DNA of 34,763 nt from Bacteroidales bacterium (GTDB lineage: Bacteria; Bacteroidota; Bacteroidia; Bacteroidales; UBA10428). The notes under the pieces were generated by a model. The model saw only the letters and a list, made by a program, of their open reading frames with translations, was not told where the DNA came from and did no database searches. The position numbers and the translations under genes are program-made. Below are positions 16,142-24,995 of this stretch, piece after piece. Positions within the stretch are counted from its first letter, which is position 1. Every line of letters starts with the position of its first letter. The DNA is taken from assembly GCA_016934055.1 (NCBI GenBank), contig JAFGTR010000131.1, positions 1 through 34,763 of the forward strand, given 5' to 3'.

Positions 16142-17038
16142 ATGAAAAAGACCATCATCACCCGCCGCAGCCTGCTTAAGAAAGCTGCCGCGCTGGCAGC
16201 CGGAAGCGCTATCCTGATGAATTTCCCGGCCAGGATATTCGGATCGGCATCCGGTAAAAAAAGCCGCGTCATCCTCATTCGCGATGAAAATGTTATCGAC
16301 GCCGACGGTAAAATAAATGCCGGTATTATGCAGGATATGCTTGATAAAGCTATGCTGCAGCTTACCGGCAGGTCGTCGGTTGGTGACGCCTGGAAAGACA
16401 TTGTCAGGCCTTCGGATATCGTCGGCATAAAAACCAATGTATGGCGACACCTTCCTACACCGCCGGAGCTTGAGAATGCCATAAAGAAAAGGGTTATGGA
16501 AGCAGGTGTTAAGGAAGACAAGATCAGCATCAGGGACCGTGGCCTCTTGTCTGATCCTGTTTTCAAGCAGTCTACAGCGCTTATTAATGTCAGGCCCATG
16601 CGCACACATGCCTGGTCGGGTGTGGGAAGCCTGATCAAAAATTATATTATGTTCGTGAATAATCCTTCTTCATATCATGATGATTCATGCGCCGATCTGG
16701 CAACCTTGTTTGAACTGCCTGTAGTCAAGGGCAAATCAAGGCTGCACATCCTGGTGATGCTGACACCCTTGTTTCATGGCGTGGGTCCGCATCATTTCAA
16801 TAAAGAATTTACCTGGCCATACAAAGGCATTATCGTCGGCTTTGATCCCGTGGCTGTTGATTCGGTGGGCTTACAGATCATCCAGGCCAGACGTAAGGAA
16901 TATTTTGGCGAGGATAAACCCCTTAATCCGCCTGCTAAACATATTCTTTTGGCCGATACACGGCATCATCTCGGCACTGCCGATCCCAACCTGATCGAAC
17001 TTGTAAAGATGGGATGGAAAGAGGGTGTAATGTTATAG
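16142..17038 (+). CDS. DUF362 domain protein with Tat signal
   Basis: 298 aa. The N-terminus (ITRRSLLKKAAALAAGSAIL) is a twin-arginine export signal, implying folding and perhaps cofactor loading before export. The body follows the DUF362 plan: RVILIRDENVID, DIVRPSDIVGIKTNVW, INVRPMRTHAWSGVGSLIKN, then IIVGFDPVAVDSVGLQII near the end. No CxxCxxC ferredoxin cluster is present, unlike some DUF362 proteins. The function of the family is unknown. The 227-bp gap upstream has no clear promoter. The next gene starts 69 bp downstream, with a small CTCCC/GGGAG hairpin (17049-17066) between. Confidence 0.9.
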   Translation: MKKTIITRRSLLKKAAALAAGSAILMNFPARIFGSASGKKSRVILIRDENVIDADGKINAGIMQDMLDKAMLQLTGRSSVGDAWKDIVRPSDIVGIKTNVWRHLPTPPELENAIKKRVMEAGVKEDKISIRDRGLLSDPVFKQSTALINVRPMRTHAWSGVGSLIKNYIMFVNNPSSYHDDSCADLATLFELPVVKGKSRLHILVMLTPLFHGVGPHHFNKEFTWPYKGIIVGFDPVAVDSVGLQIIQARRKEYFGEDKPLNPPAKHILLADTRHHLGTADPNLIELVKMGWKEGVML

Positions 17039-17107
17039 GGAGCTGATCCTCCCTGTCCGGGGGGAGTCGTACATGGGTGTTAAGGATAAGAAAAATTTAA
17101 GAAAATC

Positions 17108-18247
17108 ATGCTGTTGAGAATAATACTTCGGATTATATCATTTCTGTTTATGATCCCGGCCACGGCATTTTGTATATCAGATGCCGCAAGGGTTTCAGTG
17201 TTAACATTTGAACCCGGGAATGAGTATTATACGATATTCGGACACACAGCTATCAGGATTTCAGATAAATCATTGAATCTTGACCGGGTTTATAATTTCG
17301 GGACTTTTAATTTTAATACACCGTATTTTTATCTTAAGTTTCTGAAGGGTAGTCTTTTCTACTATCTTGCCGTTGATGATTTTGAATACTGTTTGGCTCA
17401 TTGGCTGGCTGATCATCGTAAGGTATACGAACAGGAACTGGATATGAATGGTTATGAGAAGCAACGAATATTCCAAAGGCTTGAGAAATGTTATCATTCT
17501 GAAGACAGGTACTATCGCTATGATTTTCTCTATGATAACTGTGCTACAAGGGTAAGGGATGCTGTTTTTCTTTCGGTTGAAGATGCTGACAGGTATGACA
17601 CTGTTCAATATTGCAACAGGTCTTTCAGACAGTTATTGAAACCTTATATGGCTGAAAGTTATTGGGTTGATCTTGGCGTTAACCTGGCTATGGGTAAAGA
17701 GGCTGACAAAATAGCCGAATCATGGCATACTATGTTTTTGCCCGATTATATCATGTTTACTCTGGAGAACTCAAAGATTGGTAAAGAGAAAAGGATATTG
17801 CTTGATGGACCGGTAGCTGAAAAGCATCGAATAAATATGTCATGGATTATGCCATGGGTGATTGCAGTAAGTCTGGTGTTGTTATCTTTTTATGCGAGAA
17901 TCCAGAAAGTTATTTTATACTCACTACTCGCATTTGTCGGATTTAATGGATTATTCATATTGACAGTTAGTCTTATTTCTGAGAATTCGGGTTTTATTAA
18001 CAACTTGAATGTAATCTGGACAATACCTTCATTGCTTGTTTTATTTCTTCGTCCTGTACATTTGAATGACTATATTAAATTGATGTACAGTGCATTTCTG
18101 ATATTGATAATGGCGTTTTGGAAAGTATTGCCCCAGGCATTATCCGTCTCGTTCCTGCCCTGGATCCTTTTGCTTTTAATATTGCTGGTCTTGGATTTAC
18201 GGTTTGTCCGTGAGCGTTTTGGTATCGTCCGGAACGCACCGGAATAA
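17108..18247 (+). CDS. DUF4105 (Lnb N-terminal periplasmic domain) membrane protein
   Basis: 379 aa. A signal peptide or first helix (IILRIISFLFMIPATAF) precedes the DUF4105 domain (about 25-230), recognisable by VLTFEPGNEYYTIFGHTAIR, VYNFGTFNFNTPYFYLKFLK and YDFLYDNCATRVRDAV; the GHTAIRI His and NCAT Cys are the residues expected in its papain/NlpC-like active site. About five transmembrane helices follow (about 245-375), with the C-terminus basic. Related proteins occur widely in Bacteroidota; the activity is presumed to be hydrolysis in the periplasm, substrate unknown. It follows the DUF362 gene by 69 bp and may share its transcript. Confidence 0.9.
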   Translation: MLLRIILRIISFLFMIPATAFCISDAARVSVLTFEPGNEYYTIFGHTAIRISDKSLNLDRVYNFGTFNFNTPYFYLKFLKGSLFYYLAVDDFEYCLAHWLADHRKVYEQELDMNGYEKQRIFQRLEKCYHSEDRYYRYDFLYDNCATRVRDAVFLSVEDADRYDTVQYCNRSFRQLLKPYMAESYWVDLGVNLAMGKEADKIAESWHTMFLPDYIMFTLENSKIGKEKRILLDGPVAEKHRINMSWIMPWVIAVSLVLLSFYARIQKVILYSLLAFVGFNGLFILTVSLISENSGFINNLNVIWTIPSLLVLFLRPVHLNDYIKLMYSAFLILIMAFWKVLPQALSVSFLPWILLLLILLVLDLRFVRERFGIVRNAPE

Positions 18248-18393
18248 CAATGTGTGGCTTTAAATATGGTCCACAGGGAACAGTGAACGGTGAACAGTAT
18301 AGTGTATCTGTCAATCTGTAAATCTGTTACTGGGGAATAGTCCCTGTTTTTATTCTTTTATCTAATATCTATTGTTTTGGTTCTTAAATTAGG

Positions 18394-19008
18394 TCAAAGC
18401 CTGAAATGCGTAGTCAGATATTCCTTTAGTTCGCTGTAATCGTGCATCACCGGGAACTCCGGAAAATCGTCGATGACATTTTGGGGAGGACGGAAAAGGA
18501 TGGCCTTATCGGCTTCCTGAAGCATGCTGACGTCGTTGTATGAATCGCCAAAAGCGATTACCTCGTAGTTCAGGCTTTTCAATGCTTCAACAGCCTTCTT
18601 TTTTGAGTCTTTCTGCCTGAGGTTATAACCTGTTATGGTGCCTTCGGCATTCGTTTCAAGCGAATGGCAGAAAAGCAGGGGCCAGTTTAGCTGGCTCATC
18701 AGGGGGCCTGCAAATTCCACAAAAGTATCCGACACCACGACAAACCGCGTATGCTGTTTCAGCCATTCGATCATTTCCTGCGCGCCTTCAAGGGGCTTTA
18801 TTGTGCTGATGACCTTTTGGATATCCTGTAATTTCAATTTTTTCTCTTTCAGTATCTTAATGCGGTATTGCATTAATTCATTATAGTCTTTAATATCGCG
18901 TGTGGTAAGGCGTAATTCTTCAAACCCTGTTTTCAGTGCAACATTGATCCACACCTCAGGCACCCATACACCTTCGAGATCAGAACACACAGCATGCAGT
19001 CTTTTCAT
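18394..19008 (-). CDS. thrH: ThrH, phosphoserine phosphatase / homoserine phosphotransferase
   Basis: 204 aa, matching ThrH along its whole length (about 200 aa is normal). HAD motif I is CSDLEGVWVPE, with a Leu-Glu pair in place of the usual DxDG spacing as in ThrH; motif II VVVSDTFVEF; motif III QKDSKKKAVEAL; motif IV AFGDSYNDVSML. Distinctive ThrH phrases TTRDIKDYNELMQYR, TIKPLEGA, CHSLETN and GYNLRQKDSKKK are present. In Pseudomonas, ThrH hydrolyses phosphoserine and can transfer the phosphate to homoserine. Here it is last in a thrA-HAD-thrC-thrH cluster with no GHMP-type thrB, 48 bp after thrC, so it may supply O-phosphohomoserine to ThrC. That role is inferred from context. Confidence 0.93.
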   Translation of the reverse strand: MKRLHAVCSDLEGVWVPEVWINVALKTGFEELRLTTRDIKDYNELMQYRIKILKEKKLKLQDIQKVISTIKPLEGAQEMIEWLKQHTRFVVVSDTFVEFAGPLMSQLNWPLLFCHSLETNAEGTITGYNLRQKDSKKKAVEALKSLNYEVIAFGDSYNDVSMLQEADKAILFRPPQNVIDDFPEFPVMHDYSELKEYLTTHFRL

Positions 19009-19056
19009 AATGATCTAATGATTAGAATAATGTGGCCAAAATAAGAAAAAAAATGA

Positions 19057-20430
19057 TTATCTTGAAAATTTATCCAACAGGTATATCTTAAGGAGGTTAT
19101 AATCGGATTTCATTGTTTCCCATGATTCCTTTTTCTGATCCAATCCCTTCATGCTGTCAGGCAATTCAGGATCAAAACCAAGCAATTCGTTTATTTCGGC
19201 CGGGAATTTGGCCGGATGCGCTGTTTCCAGGCAAACAGCAAGTTGTGATGAAACAGCATCTTCAGGCGATGACCTGAAGTATTCCTGTAGTCCGGCCCAT
19301 CCCACTGCTCCATGGGGTTCAAGCAGCACATGATGTCGTTCGTATACTGATTTCAGTATGGCCTTTGTGTGCAGGTCATTAATGCTGATGCTGTGCATGG
19401 CTTTTTTAAGTCTTGCCACATCAGGTTCTTTTATGATTACACCATGCTCATCCATCACGCCGCCATACAGGGCAATAATTCTGGCCATATTACTTGGATG
19501 TCCGACATTCATGGCGCTTGAGATGCAGTCTCTGGAAGGTATGATGGTTTTATATTTGCCGGTTTGAAAATACACAGGCACCTCGTCGTTTTCGTTTGTT
19601 GATACAACAAATTTTTTTACCGGAAGGCCCATATGAAAGGCAATCAATCCTCCCATCAGATCGCCAAAATTACCTGACGGAACAGAGAATATCACAGGTT
19701 CGTTTTCCCGGTTTTTGAGCATGGACCATGCGAAAAAAAAATAGACCGATTGTGGGATAAGTCTTCCGATATTGATTGAATTGGCTGAAGAAAGGTTCAG
19801 CCTATCCAGTTGGGGATCTGAGAAAGCCTTTTTCACCAGCGCCTGGCAGTCATCGAATTTGCCTTCAATGCCTATGATATGCACGTTCTTCCCCAGTGTG
19901 GTCATCTGTTTGCGTTGCCGTTCCGTAACTTCTTTTTCCGGAAAAAGGACAACCACCCTGATATTTTCAAGTCCGTAAAATGCATTGGCGATGGCGCTTC
20001 CGGTGTCTCCCGAGGTGGCAGTGAGAATCAGCATATCCCTGTTTTCAAGGTGCAGGAAATACTGCATGAGACGTCCCATCATCCGTGCAGCAAAGTCCTT
20101 GAAAGAGGCTGTTGGCCCCCTGTCAAGACGCAACAGAAACTTTCTTTCATAAACAGGCTCCAGTGGGACATCATAATCATATGCATCCATGGCCATAGCC
20201 AGTAATTCGTCACCGGGGATATCTGTTGTGAGGAACAGCTCCAGCACCGTGTGGGCTATTTCGTAATATTTTTTGCCTGTTAAAGCATTCAGTGTTGCGT
20301 TATCCATTTCTGGCAGGCTTTCGGGCATATACAAACCACCGTCGGGGGCAAGTCCTTTTAACAACGCCTCTTTAAATGAAACACGGGGAGCTTTCAGATT
20401 GGTTGAATAATACAATATTGGTCTTGGCAT
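19057..20430 (-). CDS. thrC: Threonine synthase
   Basis: 457 aa from the ATG at 20430 (MPRPILYYSTN); a TTG five codons upstream is also in frame but less likely. A PLP enzyme converting O-phosphohomoserine to threonine. It shows the N-terminal domain (FKEALLKGLAPDGGLYMPE), the PLP lysine region PTASFKDFAARMM, the glycine-rich phosphate loop TATSGDTGSAIANAF, and SVPSGNFGDLMGG. Length and order agree with threonine synthases of Bacteroidota and Proteobacteria (class with an intact N-terminal domain). It lies 120 bp after the HAD gene, the gap being filled by a hairpin element at 20457-20538, and 48 bp before thrH. Confidence 0.95.
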   Translation of the reverse strand: MPRPILYYSTNLKAPRVSFKEALLKGLAPDGGLYMPESLPEMDNATLNALTGKKYYEIAHTVLELFLTTDIPGDELLAMAMDAYDYDVPLEPVYERKFLLRLDRGPTASFKDFAARMMGRLMQYFLHLENRDMLILTATSGDTGSAIANAFYGLENIRVVVLFPEKEVTERQRKQMTTLGKNVHIIGIEGKFDDCQALVKKAFSDPQLDRLNLSSANSINIGRLIPQSVYFFFAWSMLKNRENEPVIFSVPSGNFGDLMGGLIAFHMGLPVKKFVVSTNENDEVPVYFQTGKYKTIIPSRDCISSAMNVGHPSNMARIIALYGGVMDEHGVIIKEPDVARLKKAMHSISINDLHTKAILKSVYERHHVLLEPHGAVGWAGLQEYFRSSPEDAVSSQLAVCLETAHPAKFPAEINELLGFDPELPDSMKGLDQKKESWETMKSDYNLLKIYLLDKFSR

Positions 20431-20456
20431 GGTCAAATTAATCAATGATTAATCGA

Positions 20457-20538
20457 TGTCGTTAAGTTAAGGATTTCTTTGTCCTCTCCCTGCACCCTCT
20501 CCGGGAGAGGGACATAATTCGGTCTTAACTTAACGACA
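20457..20538. repeat. 82-bp nested hairpin (MITE-like) inside the threonine operon
   Basis: A perfect 15-bp inverted repeat, TGTCGTTAAGTTAAG (20457-20471) and CTTAACTTAACGACA (20524-20538), encloses a second hairpin of CCTCTCCC/GGGAGAGG type (inner palindrome CCCTCTCCGGGAGAGGG). AATGATT occurs on each side (20444-20450 and 20542-20548) but not flush with the ends, so a target duplication is doubtful. In the operon transcript it would fold into a long stem between the HAD and thrC coding regions. Confidence 0.65.
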
Positions 20539-20550
20539 TTGAATGATTTA

Positions 20551-21210
20551 TTATACGTTCAGCTGTTTGAATTTTTCATTGGTAAATTCAAGCAGCGAAG
20601 ATAGCTTTAAGTCAGAAAAATCAAAACGCCTGTCATTAATTTCTGTGGGATCAGGGACGGTGACAACTTTCATTCGTGCAGCCTTAGCGGCGATTGCCCC
20701 GTTGAATGAATCTTCAAACGCAAGGCAATACTGCGGATCGGTTCCAAGTTTTTGCGAAGTTGTAAGGTATACACCGGGATGGGGCTTGCCATATTCCTCC
20801 TTTTCACTTGAATTCAGTACGTTGAATTCACCGGCAATGCCAAATTTATTCAATGCAGTATTTATCAATACTTGTGGCGATGATGTAGCTACAGCAACCG
20901 GCAAAGACATATTTTTAAACAACTGCAATACATTAAGGAATCCTTCCTTCAGCTCAGCTTTATCCTGTATGGCAATGCGCATATTTTCAATGATCTCATG
21001 ATAAAGCTGTGAAAAGTTTTTTCCTTCCCACGGTTTTTCGGCATACCAGAACCTGATGGTGTCATAAGTGTCCAGCCCGACAGTTCGCCTGCACATGTTG
21101 GTTGTAAGGTTCAGTCCGATGCCGGCAAAGACTTTTTTCTCGATTTCTTCCCATAAAGGTTCTGACTCTATAATTATTCCGTCAAGGTCGAATATTACAG
21201 CTTTTATCAT
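20551..21210 (-). CDS. HAD phosphatase, YniC/HxpB-like
   Basis: 219 aa. HAD subfamily I with cap: motif I VIFDLDGIIIESEP, motif II AVATSSP, motif III GKPHPGVYL, motif IV CLAFEDSFNG. The overall pattern closely follows E. coli HxpB/YniC (SEPLW, WYAEKPW, KPHPxVYL, FEDSFNGAIAAKAARM, KLSSL), a sugar or hexitol phosphate phosphatase. Inside the threonine operon, 10 bp after thrA, its role is not obvious; it could act on sugar phosphates, or on a phosphorylated intermediate of this pathway, which is speculation. Length is normal. Confidence 0.9.
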   Translation of the reverse strand: MIKAVIFDLDGIIIESEPLWEEIEKKVFAGIGLNLTTNMCRRTVGLDTYDTIRFWYAEKPWEGKNFSQLYHEIIENMRIAIQDKAELKEGFLNVLQLFKNMSLPVAVATSSPQVLINTALNKFGIAGEFNVLNSSEKEEYGKPHPGVYLTTSQKLGTDPQYCLAFEDSFNGAIAAKAARMKVVTVPDPTEINDRRFDFSDLKLSSLLEFTNEKFKQLNV

Positions 21211-21220
21211 ATATAATAAA

Positions 21221-23662
21221 TTATACGTTGGCTACGCGTATAATGTCGGCGAAGACGCCGGCTGCAGTGACCTCAGCTCCGGCACCGTAACCTCTTATCA
21301 CCATAGGCTGTTCATGGTACCTGTCAGTTGTGATAAGAATTATATTATTGCTGCCTTCGAGGGGATATGCCGGATGCATAAAGTCAACTTCCATTAATTC
21401 GATACTTGCCCTGCCGTTGTCAAGTCGGGCAACATAACGCATTTTTTTGTTCTCATTTACCAGTTTACGGCGTCGTTCCTCAAATTCCCCGTCATATTTC
21501 TGTATCACCTGCCAGAAATCGTCGAGGGTGCCTTCGAAACATTCAGCAGGCAGGAAAGGCTTAATGGAGATATCACTGCTTTCAAATTCATAGCCTGCTT
21601 CACGGGAAAGGATCAGCAGTTTTCGTCTGACATCGGTGCCGCTCAGGTCAATCCTGGGATCAGGTTCTGAATAACCGTTTTCCAGGGCCATTTTTATGGC
21701 CTGACTTAAGGGTACCTTTTCACTGATGGTGTTAAAAATAAAATTCAGCGTGCCGGACAATACGGCTTCAAGCCGGATTATTTTATCACCGCTGCGAATC
21801 AGGTCATTCAAAGTGCTGATAATGGGTAATCCTGCTCCCACATTTGTTTCGTATGTGAACCTGACATTTTTCTCCTGTGCTGTTTCTTTTAATTCTTTAT
21901 ATAAGACATATTCAGATGAACAGGCAATTTTGTTAGCTGTTACAACGGAGACAAAAGAGCTGAGCACATTTTTATATACAGCAGTCACAGAAGCATCAGC
22001 GGTACAGTCAATGAAAACACTGTTGCGAAAATTGAGGTAATTCATTTTCTGGACAAACAACTCAATGTCTGCTTTTTCCCCTTGTTTTTCCATTTCATCG
22101 CGATATTTGTCAAGAGAGATACCATCGGGATTAAGCAACATTTTCTTTGAACTGCTGATGCCAATAACATTTATTTTCAGATGATGATCTTTCAACAGTT
22201 TATCATGCTGTGCATTGATTTGTTTCAACAGGTTTCCGCCAACTGTTCCCACGCCTGCCAGGAACAGGTGAAGCTCTTTATCATGCGACAGGAAAAAGCC
22301 TTCGTGAATAACATTGAGAGCCTTCCTGAGGCTTTCTTTCTTAATGACAATTGAAATATTCAATTCCGAAGAACCTTGTGCTGTAGCAATAACACTTATC
22401 CCGTTTCTGCCCAGTGAGGTGAACAGATTGGCTGAGATGCCGGGTGTGTTTTTCATACGTTCACCAACAATGGCGATAATGGACAGCTCGCGTTCAAGTC
22501 TTATGACAAGCTCATTTCTGAGTTTTATTTCGCTTTCAAACTGATGTTCCAATGCTTTAAGGGCCCTGTCAGTATAAACCGGATTAACAGCAAAGGTGAT
22601 CGTGTATTCCGAAGATGCCTGTGTTATCAGGACTATGTTGATATGATTTTCGGCGAGAGTTCCGAAAAGCCTTGATGAGATACCGCGAACACCCACCATC
22701 CCCGGCCCCATAAGTGTGATCAGGTCGATTTCATCTATTGATGATATACCTTTTATCATCGAAACTCCTGCTGATTTCGATTCTTTCGAGATCACTGTTC
22801 CATGGAATTCCGGATTAAATGTATTTTTTATGGCAATATCAATATTTTTCTGGTAAGCTGGCTGAATGGTGGGTGTGTAAATAACTTCAGCGCCGAAATG
22901 CGACAATTCCATAGCTTCTGCATAGCTGAGATGTTCAATGGCAAAAGCCTTTTTCACTTTGTCAGGGTCAGCCGTCATGAAGCCATCCACATGGGTCCAT
23001 ATCTCAAGACGCTCTGCCTCAAGTGCAGCTGCAATAATGGCGGCCGTGTAATCCGATCCGCCCCTTCCCAGCGTTGTTGTATCACCCTTTTCATTGCTGG
23101 CAATAAAGCCGGGAACGATGGCTGTTTTCTTATAGTTTTTAAAAAACGACCGGATAAGCCGTGTGCTTAATGTCATATTAACCTCAGCTTTGCCATAAGA
23201 AGAATCAGTTTTTATTATGCCTTTTGCATCAACAAGCTCTGCGTTTTCAATGACCTTGCTGATAATGTAGGATGCTATGATCTCACCGAAACTCAGTACT
23301 TTGTCCTGTATTTTTGGCGTTACATCGTTGAGAAGATATATGCCGTTGATGATATTGCTGAGTTCCTTGAGGTATGAGTTTACTCTTGCCTGGACTTCTG
23401 AAAACAAAGGTTCTTCAAAGAGAGTTTTAATTGTCTCCAGGTGTTTAATTTCGATTTCGTTATAAACCCTGAAGAAGTTCTGATCCTTGGCGGCGGCATG
23501 CGTGCAAAGCTCTATGAGTTTATCGGTAACGCCGTATAAGGCTGATATGACTATGATGACCTGTTCCTGCTGATTTTCTATGATCTTTTTTATCCTGAGG
23601 ATATTCCCGGCTGTTCCGATTGATGTGCCGCCAAATTTCAAGACTTTCATTTTGCCCGTCAT
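21221..23662 (-). CDS. thrA: Bifunctional aspartate kinase / homoserine dehydrogenase
   Basis: 813 aa, similar in size to E. coli ThrA (820). Aspartate kinase at residues about 5-300 (KVLKFGGTSIGTAGN, TTLGRGGSDYTAA, TWTHVDGF-type segment as IWTHVDGFMTADP). Two ACT-like regulatory segments at about 310-460 (LITLMGPGMVGVRGI and IAIVGERMKNTPGI). Homoserine dehydrogenase at about 465-813: the NAD(P) fold starts HLFLAGVGTVGGNLL and SGTLNFIFN and YSEPDPRIDLSGTDVRRK follow. It performs the first and third steps from aspartate to threonine/methionine, and feedback control by threonine through the ACT region is usual. Starts at 23662 and 23650 are both in frame; the second gives the common MKVLKFGG opening. 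It is first in thrA-HAD-thrC-thrH. I saw no Thr-rich leader peptide or attenuator upstream. Confidence 0.95.
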   Translation of the reverse strand: MTGKMKVLKFGGTSIGTAGNILRIKKIIENQQEQVIIVISALYGVTDKLIELCTHAAAKDQNFFRVYNEIEIKHLETIKTLFEEPLFSEVQARVNSYLKELSNIINGIYLLNDVTPKIQDKVLSFGEIIASYIISKVIENAELVDAKGIIKTDSSYGKAEVNMTLSTRLIRSFFKNYKKTAIVPGFIASNEKGDTTTLGRGGSDYTAAIIAAALEAERLEIWTHVDGFMTADPDKVKKAFAIEHLSYAEAMELSHFGAEVIYTPTIQPAYQKNIDIAIKNTFNPEFHGTVISKESKSAGVSMIKGISSIDEIDLITLMGPGMVGVRGISSRLFGTLAENHINIVLITQASSEYTITFAVNPVYTDRALKALEHQFESEIKLRNELVIRLERELSIIAIVGERMKNTPGISANLFTSLGRNGISVIATAQGSSELNISIVIKKESLRKALNVIHEGFFLSHDKELHLFLAGVGTVGGNLLKQINAQHDKLLKDHHLKINVIGISSSKKMLLNPDGISLDKYRDEMEKQGEKADIELFVQKMNYLNFRNSVFIDCTADASVTAVYKNVLSSFVSVVTANKIACSSEYVLYKELKETAQEKNVRFTYETNVGAGLPIISTLNDLIRSGDKIIRLEAVLSGTLNFIFNTISEKVPLSQAIKMALENGYSEPDPRIDLSGTDVRRKLLILSREAGYEFESSDISIKPFLPAECFEGTLDDFWQVIQKYDGEFEERRRKLVNENKKMRYVARLDNGRASIELMEVDFMHPAYPLEGSNNIILITTDRYHEQPMVIRGYGAGAEVTAAGVFADIIRVANV

Positions 23663-23765
23663 TAATAGTTTTAAAGCTTAAAAATAGTACAGATATGGGT
23701 ATAAAAAAAGGAAAGAGGGGAATATGTTAAGGATGTAATTGCAGCAGATTACCGATTACCGTTCA

Positions 23766-24917
23766 CTATTCACTGAATACCGGCACGCCTTCCTTAATCT
23801 TCCATCCCCTGAAGAAGGGACTCTCCGGGATGCCTTTGAGATGCTGCCTGGTATCCTCATAAAACCGTGTGATTTTGTACTGGTTATGGTCCAGGAGGTT
23901 GAAATGGTCTTCGTTTTGTGAATAAAGATCAACGGGCAAGACATAAAATGTTGATTTTCCCGTCAGGTCAGCACGGTAAACCCAATAAGGCATATAATTA
24001 TAATCAGAGACAGAGGTACCGTCCCGGGTTTTGATCAGGTGCATACTGAACATGATACCACCGTCTTTGTATTGGGCCCGCTGGTTTGATACGAAATTAC
24101 CCAGTGAATAAACCACAAGGTTATACCGGGATGAATCGATAGGGTCGGGATAGTGCTTGCGCACAGGTTGGATTACATGGGGATGTGAACCTATGATGGC
24201 ATCAGCGCCATGTCGAAAAAGGAAAGAGGCAAGTTGTCGCTGCTGCCTGTTTTCAGAGCGCTGATATTCCTCACCCCAGTGCATGGTGACGATCACGAAA
24301 TCGGGATTTGCCAGTCCCGCCTTTTCCAGATCATTTTTAATTGTAACAGTATCTATGCGGTTTATGATACAAGGCAGGGCAATCTCCAATCCGTTTGTGC
24401 CATATGTGTAATTCAACAGTGCGATCCTGATATTGTTCTTTTCAAGGATAAGGGGGTAGTTTTTTTCACGGTCTTCGGTATTCCGGAATGTTCCGGTATG
24501 AATAAGGTTGAGTGTGTCAAGCGCCCTGAGTGTTCGCTCAAATCCTTTTTTACCCCTGTCAAGGGCATGGTTGTTAGCCTGTATCATTACATCAAATCCG
24601 GCTTTTGAAGCAGCTTTGGCAAGTTCATCCGGACTTGAGAATTGCGGATATCCCGTGTATGCTGGCCCGGCCAGGGTGACTTCAAGGTTGCCGATGGCAA
24701 TATCAGCCTCTTCTATAAAAGGCTTTATATAGCGGAAAGTTGGTTCATAGTTATAGGATTGTGTTGCTTCATCCCAGGCTCCTTTTATCTGCTCATCATG
24801 CCCCATGATGTCACCGCCAAAAACCAGCGTGAGGCTGGATGTGTCGGAATGCTGCGGGAGACAGGGAAGGAGGAAGAAAGCGAGGGGGATCAATAAAGCA
24901 GTTATTTTCCGAAACAT
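23766..24917 (-). CDS. CapA-like protein (PGA_cap metallophosphoesterase family)
   Basis: 383 aa from the ATG at 24917; the 15 upstream codons to a GTG at 24962 are translated word DNA (N, I, T rich) and are rejected. A signal peptide (ITALLIPLAFFLLPCLP) is followed by the full PGA_cap motif set: LVFGGDIMGHD, IGNLEVTLAG, QANNHALDRG, TMHWGEEYQ and GSHPHVIQPV. CapA proteins take part in poly-gamma-glutamate capsule handling in Bacillus, but most members of the family in other phyla have unknown substrates, and no capB, capC or pgs gene is adjacent. The final residues FSE and the TAG stop lie in a TTCAGTGAATAGTGAACGG word. Confidence 0.88.
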   Translation of the reverse strand: MFRKITALLIPLAFFLLPCLPQHSDTSSLTLVFGGDIMGHDEQIKGAWDEATQSYNYEPTFRYIKPFIEEADIAIGNLEVTLAGPAYTGYPQFSSPDELAKAASKAGFDVMIQANNHALDRGKKGFERTLRALDTLNLIHTGTFRNTEDREKNYPLILEKNNIRIALLNYTYGTNGLEIALPCIINRIDTVTIKNDLEKAGLANPDFVIVTMHWGEEYQRSENRQQRQLASFLFRHGADAIIGSHPHVIQPVRKHYPDPIDSSRYNLVVYSLGNFVSNQRAQYKDGGIMFSMHLIKTRDGTSVSDYNYMPYWVYRADLTGKSTFYVLPVDLYSQNEDHFNLLDHNQYKITRFYEDTRQHLKGIPESPFFRGWKIKEGVPVFSE

Positions 24918-24995
24918 GATTATGAATATGTTGTAAATGTTGTGGTTGTTATTAGTTGTCACCCAATCCTCAAATCACCAGATTACCAAATAATC

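Noticed and set aside
20444..20548. AATGATT target-site duplication around the thr hairpin
   Set aside because: The two copies are 6 and 3 bp away from the repeat ends, asymmetrical, in an AT-rich region; chance is likely.
23663..23765. Threonine attenuator or riboswitch upstream of thrA
   Set aside because: No Thr/Ile-rich leader peptide, no terminator-like hairpin and no known riboswitch core were seen.
24918..24962. GTG start at 24962 for the CapA-like gene
   Set aside because: The 15 extra residues are Asn/Thr/Ile rich, derived from repeats, and would precede a normal signal peptide beginning at 24917.
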